Below are positions 1-6,932 of a DNA stretch of 23,415 nucleotides, piece after piece. Every line of letters starts with the position of its first letter. The stretch's first letter is position 1. Location: the NCBI GenBank assembly GCA_018397055.1, contig JAGTQS010000017.1, positions 1-23,415 on the forward strand. Reading direction: 5' to 3'. The translations under genes were made by a program, and so were the position numbers. A model generated the notes under the pieces. It was not told the DNA's origin and ran no database searches. It saw only the letters and a program-made list of their open reading frames with translations. The DNA is from Candidatus Bathyarchaeota archaeon (lineage in GTDB: Archaea > Thermoproteota > Bathyarchaeia > Bathyarchaeales > DTEX01).

Positions 1-114
1 TCAACAGCCATCCACATGCTCCTAGCGCTCATAACCATGCTGGTCATAGCTCTCTCAGCAACGGGCAACCGCCTAAACCGCAAGATCAGGTGCATCCGAA
101 GCCTAGCTGCATAA
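1..114 (+). CDS. C-terminal end of a DDE transposase (partial, cut by window start)
   Basis: The frame opens at base 1 and runs 37 codons to TAA at 112-114. The peptide begins STAIHMLLALITMLVIALSA and ends in a basic tail (NRLNRKIRCIRSLAA). A hydrophobic helix beginning with His and followed by a short basic tail is typical of the extreme C-terminus of IS4-like DDE transposases in archaea. The catalytic residues would lie upstream, outside the window, so neither family nor intactness can be judged. It resembles no part of the transposase in the second half of the window. It could also be the end of an unrelated membrane protein. Confidence 0.45.
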   Translation, partial: STAIHMLLALITMLVIALSATGNRLNRKIRCIRSLAA

Positions 115-681
115 GACATGCCGGAACATGGAACCCAACCTTGAAAAGGCAGCGGAAGCCCTAAAACCGTAGAGACCAAAAGACAACAACCGCCTCGAAA
201 AACCCAAAAAACAAAGACCCTTCACTAGCCAAAAGAACATTCAGAACTAAACAGAACCAGCCGAAAACCAACCGAAAGATTCAATTATGCATTACCCTAT
301 AAATATATAAAATTTGCCAGACACCCAAAATAATGTTGTTTTTGTGTATTCAGAAAAATGAAGTGTACACAATCTTTTCACTGAGAAAGATTTTAGTTGT
401 ATTTATGCTATCGGAGTTAATCTGTATCGTACTATAAACATTAATTGTCTAAAGGAACAGATTTTAACTTGAAATTCAAGTCCGTGGAGAATCTTGAAGC
501 TTAGAAGCCTTTCTTTTTGCTGAGCGTTTCAACAGTAACAGGAATCTTGCTGCGTTTGTTGTTGCCTTTTATGGGCAAGAAATGCTCTGGTTTTCAGGTA
601 CTACCTTGTTAGTGATGGAATCTTGTCAAATGGTTTTATATTGTTTGCAGGTGTATTGTGTCTAATCGGTGCTGTTGCTGG
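115..681. other. Gene-poor intergenic stretch
   Basis: No convincing coding frame is present on either strand. The first part (about 115-290) is A/C-rich and probably belongs to the end of the mobile element whose transposase tail lies at 1-114. An AT-rich TATA-like stretch (ATAAATATATAAAATTT) lies at about 299-315, but no gene follows at the expected distance. The antisense frame over 601-999 is a shadow of the glycosidase gene. Confidence 0.5.
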
Positions 682-1731
682 ATGAACACAGTTGTGGCTA
701 TTTCTGATGGCAAATTCTTGATTAACGGGGTGCCTACGTATCCCGGCCGAACATATAACGGACACTTGGTCGAGGGGCTTTTGATGAACAGCCGCATGGT
801 TCAAGCCGTTTTTGACGACGAGAACCCCGAAACTAGGGTGAACTGGAGTTATCCAGACACTGGAGTCTGGGATCCGGAAAGAAACACGGATGAATTTGTT
901 GGCGCTATGAAGAGCTGGCGTGACAGTGGATTGTTGGCTTTCACAGTGAATTTTCAGGGTGGAAATCCGAGGGGTTACGGTGAGCGTCAGCCTTGGCATA
1001 ACAGCGCCTTTAATCCTGATGGGTCGATGAAAGCTGCTTATCTTAGACGGATGAGGCGAGTTCTCGACGAAGCTGACAAACTTGGCATGGTTGTCATTGT
1101 AGGTTACTTTTATTTCGGTCAGGATTGGAGGTTGCTAGGCGAAGAAGCTGTAAAAAGGGCCGTCGTTAACGCTACGGAGTGGCTTCTCGAGTCTGGGCAT
1201 AGAAATGTTTTGGTTGAGATAAACAACGAGTGTGATATTCGTTACACGCATAGAATATTGAAGGCGCCACATGTTCATGGGTTCATCGAAGAAGTTAAGG
1301 CGATAACCAAATCTGGAAGAAGGCTTCTTGTGTCCGCAAGTTTCAGTGGCCAAAAAATCCCAACTGACAATGTGATTTCTGTTTCGGATTTCATTTTAGT
1401 TCACGGTAACGGACCTGAGAATCCTGATAAAATAGAGGCTATGGTGAAGACGATTAGGGAAAGTCCGAAATACTGTGGGCAACCCATCGTTTTTAACGAA
1501 GATGACCACTTTAACTTTTCGAGAAAGCGTAATCACATGATGGCGGCAATAGAGAATTATGCTTCTTGGGGGTACTTTGATCCTGGGGTCAACAACTATT
1601 GGGATGGTTATCAGTGTCCCCCAGTGAATTGGTCGATAAATACTCGAAGAAAGAGGAGCTTCTTTAAAAAGCTGAGAGAAGTAACCGGTGTTCAACCAGT
1701 TGTTGAAAATATGCTCCCCCAACAGACTTAA
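682..1731 (+). CDS. Glycoside hydrolase-like TIM-barrel protein (GH5/clan A-like)
   Basis: A 349-residue protein. Early residues carry an ING-P-Y-GR pattern (FLINGVPTYPGR, 12-23), followed by GLLMNSRMVQ (32-41) and FDDENPETR. The barrel contains VEINNECD (178-185) and VFNEDDHF (270-277). By position and spacing, E183 (after Asn) suits the acid/base and E273 the nucleophile of a retaining clan GH-A enzyme. That assignment is inference; substrate and activity are unknown. No signal peptide is evident, so it is probably cytoplasmic. I chose ATG 682 because the family motif then starts near residue 12. An upstream in-frame GTG at 658, with AGGTG at 649-653, would add the odd leader MSNRCCCW and remains possible. 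It is a single gene, not in an obvious operon. Confidence 0.72.
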   Translation: MNTVVAISDGKFLINGVPTYPGRTYNGHLVEGLLMNSRMVQAVFDDENPETRVNWSYPDTGVWDPERNTDEFVGAMKSWRDSGLLAFTVNFQGGNPRGYGERQPWHNSAFNPDGSMKAAYLRRMRRVLDEADKLGMVVIVGYFYFGQDWRLLGEEAVKRAVVNATEWLLESGHRNVLVEINNECDIRYTHRILKAPHVHGFIEEVKAITKSGRRLLVSASFSGQKIPTDNVISVSDFILVHGNGPENPDKIEAMVKTIRESPKYCGQPIVFNEDDHFNFSRKRNHMMAAIENYASWGYFDPGVNNYWDGYQCPPVNWSINTRRKRSFFKKLREVTGVQPVVENMLPQQT

Positions 1732-1888
1732 TACTATTAATTTTTTATTCTGCCCTGCTTCAAGTGATGATCTGTTCGATAACGTTGAGGGGGGAGGGGT
1801 ATATATAGTTGGGTCAGGGTTTTTGACTATTTTTTTAGGTGTTGAGTTGTTTGCATGTCATGGTGCGGGTCATGTTTTTTGTTAGTAA

Positions 1889-1927
1889 AAATATTTTAAC
1901 CACTTAAGTGAAGAATTAGGTAGTGAT
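1889..1927 (+). promoter_or_regulatory. Promoter and ribosome site of the zinc-ribbon/PH gene, with a CACTTAAGTG palindrome
   Basis: A TATA-like AAATATTTTA lies at about 1889-1898. Directly after it is a perfect 10-bp palindrome, CACTTAAGTG (1901-1910), where a repressor could block initiation. AGGTAGTGAT (1918-1927) resembles GGAGGTGATC and sits 5 nt before the ATG at 1933. The operator role is inference. Confidence 0.4.
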
Positions 1928-1932
1928 TTATT

Positions 1933-2676
1933 ATGCCTTATTGTGAGAATTGCGGTACGCAGGTCAGTGCGGATGCGAAATTCTGTAGAAACTGTGGTGC
2001 TCCCCAGAGAGGTTTGCAGAGCCCGGTTTCTTCGGGTGCACAGTCTCCACCTCCAGTTGTTCAGCCAACTCCGCAAGCAAGTTCGGTTCATTCATCCCCT
2101 CCACCTCCTCCACCACCATCAGCTCCTCCAGTTCAGATGCCGGTGTATACGCAGCCCCTGCAGGCGTTTGGAGAAAGGGTTTTGGGAGCTAACGTGTTTA
2201 GGAAACCAAAGGCGCTTGGAAGATACGACAGCTACACATGCGTTGTGACGAATCTAAGGATGATTTTCGCCCAGATGACTAACGAAATTGTTGCGCAGTC
2301 TTCGCAGGCAGCAAGAGATCAAGCGAAAGCCCAAGGGAAAGGGTTTTGGGGGCAATGGGGCGATCAACTGAAATCTTCGTTTACGTTTTCGCAGCGGTAT
2401 TTGTCCATGCATCCTTCTGCTATTCTCGCTGAGACGCCTGGCAACTTCGCCATTGACAACAACACCATAAGCGAGATCAAGCTGAAGGAAGAAAAAGACC
2501 GTGGAGGAATCTACGTACGCCAGATGGAAGTTGAAATTCATACGCCTATGGGAAAGTACGAGTTTAAAATGGACAAAGACGAGAACTACATTAATTTGCT
2601 GAAACAGGTCTATGGACAAAGAGTTAAAATGCCGTTTGGATCCTTCACATTTCACGGAATCAAAATTGGCTTGTAG
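1933..2676 (+). CDS. Zinc-ribbon protein with proline-rich linker and PH/GRAM-like domain
   Basis: 247 residues in three parts. An N-terminal zinc ribbon has four cysteines (C4, C7, C18, C21: YCENCG and FCRNCG). Residues about 27-72 are rich in Pro, Ser and Gln, including a run of consecutive prolines. A C-terminal globular part (about 78-247) has alternating beta strands (TCVVTNLRMIFAQ, IYVRQMEVEIHTPMGKYEF) that suggest a PH- or GRAM-like fold. Such modular proteins are common in archaea and have no assigned function; binding to protein or membrane is only a guess. The start is supported by an SD-like site 5 nt upstream. No transmembrane helix is seen. Confidence 0.7.
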   Translation: MPYCENCGTQVSADAKFCRNCGAPQRGLQSPVSSGAQSPPPVVQPTPQASSVHSSPPPPPPPSAPPVQMPVYTQPLQAFGERVLGANVFRKPKALGRYDSYTCVVTNLRMIFAQMTNEIVAQSSQAARDQAKAQGKGFWGQWGDQLKSSFTFSQRYLSMHPSAILAETPGNFAIDNNTISEIKLKEEKDRGGIYVRQMEVEIHTPMGKYEFKMDKDENYINLLKQVYGQRVKMPFGSFTFHGIKIGL

Positions 2677-2778
2677 CCTTCCCTTGACTTTTTTGGGCAA
2701 CACAGGTACATGCGTAATACGGGAGCTATCGAAGTTTAGGCCCTATTGTAAATCGTTGATTTTTCCTAGGCGAAGTTG

Positions 2779-3294
2779 ATGGTCTCTGTCTGTGTTGCCG
2801 ATGAACAGGGTATTCGAGCTTTAAGCAAGAAGCTTCAGAGTTTGCTTAGTGATGAAGACAGCCAATTGTACAGGGATAACGTTGCCAAATTTGGTGTTAC
2901 TGCCGAGTATGTAAGAGAGGCTTTTTCTGAAGGAACGTTGTTGCAGGTTGCTGCTTCGGGAAAATCTGCTTTCTACCTAGTTTTAGGCGACGACGAAGAA
3001 ATAGTTGGGTTTGCCCAAACAATTCAACGAGACACGGAAACCTTGGAACTTGACCGCATCGTTATATTTCCAGAACATACGCGAAAGGGATATGGAACAA
3101 TGGCCTTAAAAAAGGTCATTGAAGACGCAGAGCAGAAACAAGTTAAAGCCATAATAGTCAACGCAGGGAAAGACGAGGTTCAAGCCCGACAATTTTATGA
3201 AAAAAACAACTTTAAACTCATAAAAGAAGAGACGGTTAGTCCTCCATGGGGCGGAAAAATTACGCTTGTCACATACAAGTATCAACTGAGATGA
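2779..3294 (+). CDS. GNAT family N-acetyltransferase
   Basis: 171 residues. The acetyl-CoA site is visible as LDRIVIFPEHTRKGYGTMAL (91-110), with the R/Q-x-x-G-x-G/A signature at R102-K-G-Y-G106. The typical C-terminal pattern QARQFYEKNNFKLI follows (135-148). Residues 62-82 (KSAFYLVLGDDEEIVGFAQT) form the preceding beta hairpin. The acceptor substrate cannot be told from sequence. The start codon is ATG 2779, preceded at 5 nt by AGGCGA; the adjacent TTG at 2776 is in frame but less likely. The roughly 70 N-terminal residues before the conserved core are longer than in minimal GNATs. Confidence 0.85.
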   Translation: MVSVCVADEQGIRALSKKLQSLLSDEDSQLYRDNVAKFGVTAEYVREAFSEGTLLQVAASGKSAFYLVLGDDEEIVGFAQTIQRDTETLELDRIVIFPEHTRKGYGTMALKKVIEDAEQKQVKAIIVNAGKDEVQARQFYEKNNFKLIKEETVSPPWGGKITLVTYKYQLR

Positions 3295-3469
3295 ATTAGT
3301 GGAAAATAGGTTTTGACTAAATAGCCAGCTTAACTAAGATTTCTTGTGAAGCAAAAAGCCTCGAAATTGCGCAATCACGTTCATTACGGTTTCTCTAAAA
3401 AGTTGATGCCAACCGTTATTTGTGAGAACGCTTAACTATGGAATATACGAAAGAATCTTGGTGGTCGAG

Positions 3470-4519
3470 TTGACAAATTTAGTCGGTCTTCTGGAATCGT
3501 TATCCAATGCCTTCGGGCCTCCTGGATGCGAGGATGAAGTGCGAAACACTCTTAGAAAGGAGCTTGAGGAATATGCTGATGAAACAAGGGTTGACAAGCT
3601 TGGAAACATCTTCTTCTACAAGCATGGTAAACAGGGTTTACCTCGGGTTATGCTTGCAGCTCACATGGACGAGGTAGGCTTCATAGTTACCTTCATAGAC
3701 AACAAAGGTTTTCTCCGCTTCCAAACCGTCGGGGGCATAACGAGCACAGTAATCCCTGGGCAGACTATTCTGCTGAGGGGAACCAAAGGCGACATAGAGG
3801 GGCTGGTTGGAACAAAGCCTCCTCACCTGATGAAAGAAGAGAAACGTAACAAGGCTGTGGCAATTGAGGAACTTTTCATCGACGTAGGAGCCTCAAACCC
3901 GAAAGAAGCGGAACAAAAGGGAATCGAGATTGGAACAACCGGCGTGTTCAACGTAAAGTTCGCTGAGCTTGGAGAGGGCTACGTCAAAGGAAAAGCCCTC
4001 GACGACAGAGCAGGCTGCACCGTGTTGGCTGAGGTCTTCAAGGCCCTAAAGGATTCGCCGTACAACATTGTGGCTGTTGGAACAGTGCAGGAAGAAATGG
4101 GGCTGCGAGGCGCACGCACAGCAGCTTGGCAGGTAGACCCAGACTACGCATTGGCTTTGGAGGGAACCTTCGCTGCGGACGTTCCAGGCTTCAGCCCAGA
4201 AACAGAGTCGTCGAAGCTTAGGGAGGGACCTGTGGTCACGATACTGGATCAAAGCGTGATTGCCCACCCAACGGTTCTTAAGACCCTTATAAAGGTCGGA
4301 AAAGAGTACGCTATACCATTCCAGTTTAAGAAGGTGCCTAGAGGCGGAACCGACTCGGGAGCCATTCACCTTACTAAGGCTGGAATCCCAAGTGGCACAG
4401 TTGCTGTTCCATGCCGGTATATTCACGGTCCCGCTTCTATAGCTCACGTTGACGATGTAAAGAACACTGTTAGGCTTGTAACAGAATTTGTTAAGGCCAT
4501 CTCGGAGAAGAGCATGTAA
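3470..4519 (+). CDS. M42 family metallo-aminopeptidase (TET/FrvX type)
   Basis: 349 residues from TTG 3470, the usual length of M42 peptidases, which form dodecameric tetrahedral cytosolic particles that trim peptides released by the proteasome. All expected metal and catalytic sites are visible: H65 and D67 in AAHMDEVGF, D178/D179 in ALDDRAGC, E208-E209 in VQEEMGLRGA, E231 in ALEGTFAADVPG (a Glu where many members have Asp) and H319 in YIHGPASIAH. The open frame reaches GTG 3422, but that adds 16 residues unlike the family. GTG 3461 and TTG 3470 fit better, with GGTGG at 3460-3464 just before TTG 3470. Peptide specificity cannot be predicted. Confidence 0.9.
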   Translation: MTNLVGLLESLSNAFGPPGCEDEVRNTLRKELEEYADETRVDKLGNIFFYKHGKQGLPRVMLAAHMDEVGFIVTFIDNKGFLRFQTVGGITSTVIPGQTILLRGTKGDIEGLVGTKPPHLMKEEKRNKAVAIEELFIDVGASNPKEAEQKGIEIGTTGVFNVKFAELGEGYVKGKALDDRAGCTVLAEVFKALKDSPYNIVAVGTVQEEMGLRGARTAAWQVDPDYALALEGTFAADVPGFSPETESSKLREGPVVTILDQSVIAHPTVLKTLIKVGKEYAIPFQFKKVPRGGTDSGAIHLTKAGIPSGTVAVPCRYIHGPASIAHVDDVKNTVRLVTEFVKAISEKSM

Positions 4520-4655
4520 ACGCGGAAGCTGCCACCATTACAGGAGCTTGATAAAAGCAGAACAGGCGACGCGCGAGGAATGCTGATTGTTGAAATCATT
4601 ACCTTTCTTACGTTGTTTTATTTGGGAAAGAAGTTAAAGGCATAGGTAACATCTG

Positions 4656-4661
4656 AAAAAA
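4656..4661 (-). terminator. T6 tract directly after the ROK stop codon
   Basis: Read on the minus strand, the ROK stop TAG is followed at once by TTTTTT. Oligo-T on the non-template strand is the usual archaeal termination signal. Confidence 0.4.
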
Positions 4662-5519
4662 CTAGCTTGGCACAGGATATGGATGTTGTAAGAGCATAGC
4701 AGCTCCAATCACTGGTGCCTTGTGACCTAGCTTACTTAACCGAATCTCCCAGCGTTCCTTTACGAAAACGTCGATTTCTTTCTTGTATAAATCGTATGCT
4801 TTTGCTAATGAACCGCCGAGAACAAACAGTTCAGGGTCCAGCAATCGCCCTATAAAGGATAGGAGCCAACCGACATTGTATCCATAAGAAGCAATTAATT
4901 TTAAAGCGTTTTGTTCTCCTTTACGAGCCATTTGTATAACGTTTTTACCTGATACAGCTCCTGCATTTTTTGCTAGGTTTCTACCTGAAATTCTATCTTC
5001 AATAATCCCTCCTTCAAACATTGGTTGGTCCCAAACTTCTCCTGAACACCAGCGGTGACCTCGGTATAACTGCCCATTTAACAAAAACCCAACTCCTACA
5101 CCAGTTCCCAGAGTGACTCCAACAACGTTCATAGCTTTTTTAGCTATTCCTGCAAGCCATTCCCCCAGTATGAAGCATTTAGCGTCATTTTCTAATGCGA
5201 CCTTACATCCCAAACTTTTCATGAGAATTGACCTTATTTTTACTCTACCTAACCTCGGCAGATTTGGGCACTCAGGTATGACTGTGCCATTTTCCTCAGG
5301 GCATGCAGGTATGGCAAGACCAGTAAACGAAATATCTTCTAGTCTTAAGCCGGCCTTTTCAACTGCGGTTTTAGCTGTTTTTTCTATGTTGCTGAGAATA
5401 ATGTCTCTTGAGGAAATTGCATCCGTAGGATGCACAACAAAACTTAAAAGTTTATGATTATTTTTCACGACTCCTGCTGCTATTTTAGTGCCTCCTAAAT
5501 CAATTCCTAGATTATACAT
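4662..5519 (-). CDS. ROK family sugar kinase lacking the zinc motif
   Basis: 285 residues. The N-terminal phosphate-1 motif is GIDLGGTKIAAG (5-16). LEND (109-112) supplies the likely catalytic base D112, and GVTLGTGVGVGF (134-145) is the second ATP-binding motif. ROK kinases normally carry a G-E-x-G-H site and a CxCGxxGCxE zinc cluster after it. Here the region reads HRWCSGEVWDQPMFEGGIIED (165-185), with neither the His nor the cysteine cluster. It may therefore be a zinc-independent subgroup with a changed sugar pocket. It starts 4 nt after the stop of the SIS gene, so the two are almost certainly cotranscribed and probably translationally coupled. Its role is likely phosphorylation of a hexose or N-acetylhexosamine. 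Confidence 0.85.
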   Translation of the reverse strand: MYNLGIDLGGTKIAAGVVKNNHKLLSFVVHPTDAISSRDIILSNIEKTAKTAVEKAGLRLEDISFTGLAIPACPEENGTVIPECPNLPRLGRVKIRSILMKSLGCKVALENDAKCFILGEWLAGIAKKAMNVVGVTLGTGVGVGFLLNGQLYRGHRWCSGEVWDQPMFEGGIIEDRISGRNLAKNAGAVSGKNVIQMARKGEQNALKLIASYGYNVGWLLSFIGRLLDPELFVLGGSLAKAYDLYKKEIDVFVKERWEIRLSKLGHKAPVIGAAMLLQHPYPVPS

Positions 5520-5523
5520 TTGC

Positions 5524-6573
5524 TTATTCCACCTTTGTGATTTTTGATCCGTATTGGAATATTCCGCAGGTTAGGCCCCGAAGTGAAGCTATCTTATCTA
5601 ACATGAGCTCTTGTGGAGTTGCCGCTGCAATAGGAAGGTGTCTATCATTGGTTTTTGGGAAAGTTATCTCAAAAGCTTCGTTTCTTTTAATTCTAATAGT
5701 ATTAGCGGAAAAAGCAACTATGCGGCTGCCTTTATTAGTCATTTCAGAAATCATTTTTATCACAAGCCTTCCGGTCTGGGAAGATGGAACATAAACAATT
5801 GCGTGATGCCCTTCCCGGACAAGTTCAAAAGAGCCGTGACGAAAACTGCCGCAAGGCATAGCTAAAGCTGTGATGCGGGCTCCCTCCATAAACGTCAATG
5901 CTCCTTGAAAAGCTCCAGCCATAGATGGACCTCGAGACAGAAAATTGATGACATTAACGTTCTCAAGCTTCTTAACAGCAAAGTCTACTTCTTCAGCTCG
6001 ACTTTCTAGAAAGCTATCCATTTGAAATGATGCTTCTTTTAGGTTATTAAGTTCTTTTTCGAGATTATCACAAACCGCAGTTACTCCCATCATATTTAGG
6101 AGCCCAAGAGTGTTAGTGTAGGTTTTTGTTGTAATGCTCTTTTCTTCTCCAGCCACCATGGGTAGCACGAGATCTCCATATCCGGCTAACGTGCTATCCT
6201 CATTATTCACAATCACCACTATTGGACAAGTATTCTTCAGTTTCTCTGCCACTTTACATGTTTCAATGCTTTCCCCAGACTGCGAAATCAGCACAATTAA
6301 GTCCTTTTTGTGAACAGCTTTCAGCTCATAATGAAGAAGCTCGCCAGCCTCATAAATTGAAGCCATAATACCCCTAGAAGCAAGCAAAGGCTTAATTATC
6401 AAAGGCGAAAAAAACGACGTTCCCATTCCAGAAAAAAGTAAATTGCCGTACATTTTACTCAACATTTTCTTCCATTTCTTTAGCAATCGGTTGCCCTCTT
6501 GCCCATAAAACGAAATCAAATTTCGTAAGGCTTCTCCTTGTTCCTCAATCTCGCATTGAAAGTCAGTTTTCAT
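5524..6573 (-). CDS. SIS-domain sugar isomerase/deaminase (GlmS/AgaS-like, no glutaminase domain)
   Basis: 349 residues. Two SIS domains are expected. The first is clear: FSGMGTSFFSPL (47-58), EAGELLHYE (75-83), the phosphosugar loop LISQSGESIET (95-105) and AGEEKSITTKTYTNTLGLL further on, as in the isomerase half of glucosamine-6-phosphate synthase. There is no N-terminal glutamine amidotransferase domain, so it is more likely a catabolic aldose-ketose isomerase or amino-sugar-6-phosphate deaminase. I chose ATG 6573 because GGTGGAG lies 8 nt upstream. The frame extends to 6693, but those 40 residues are polar and unlike the family. It sits 4 nt upstream of the ROK kinase and downstream of the DUF4838 glycosidase. 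Confidence 0.82.
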   Translation of the reverse strand: MKTDFQCEIEEQGEALRNLISFYGQEGNRLLKKWKKMLSKMYGNLLFSGMGTSFFSPLIIKPLLASRGIMASIYEAGELLHYELKAVHKKDLIVLISQSGESIETCKVAEKLKNTCPIVVIVNNEDSTLAGYGDLVLPMVAGEEKSITTKTYTNTLGLLNMMGVTAVCDNLEKELNNLKEASFQMDSFLESRAEEVDFAVKKLENVNVINFLSRGPSMAGAFQGALTFMEGARITALAMPCGSFRHGSFELVREGHHAIVYVPSSQTGRLVIKMISEMTNKGSRIVAFSANTIRIKRNEAFEITFPKTNDRHLPIAAATPQELMLDKIASLRGLTCGIFQYGSKITKVE

Positions 6574-6809
6574 ATTATCTCCACCAACATGATACCAATT
6601 GTGTAAAGACTTTTTATTACTTCGCGTTGTTTCTTTATCTTTGCTCTGTTCATTGCCACACAGTGTAGTTGAGGTCGTATTTTTTGCTGTCACAAGAAAA
6701 ATGCCAACATTTCATGTTTAATCCAGAAATTAGCTTTTTATCTTTTTGCTTGCGACCTTGAAAGCCATCATAAGCAGAATTATAGTGAGATAACGTCGCC
6801 ATCAAGTTA

Positions 6810-6932
6810 CTAACTGACCTCAATACGCTGTTTAAGTTCTTCGAAAAACTGGGTTGACTTCTTTAGTTCCGCAGCGTACGTCATCTTGTAATGTTGGCAC
6901 AGCATAATGTAACGGTCTACGAGAGACTTGAG
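6810..6932 (-). pseudogene. Out-of-frame C-terminal tail of the DUF4838 gene
   Basis: Directly after the point where the DUF4838 frame ends, a second minus-strand frame encodes about 40 residues of ordinary protein. It reads LKSLVDRYIMLCQHYKMTYA, then AELKKSTQFFEELKQRIEVS, with stop TAG at 6810-6812. It has no start codon of its own. Adding one base near 6933 joins it to the upstream frame (TKDD-LKSLVDRY). It is most simply the true end of the glycosidase-like protein, displaced by a one-base deletion or an assembly error. Confidence 0.65.

Noticed and set aside
601..999. 132-residue minus-strand frame opposite the glycosidase gene
   Set aside because: No protein-like pattern; it is antisense to a strongly conserved coding region.
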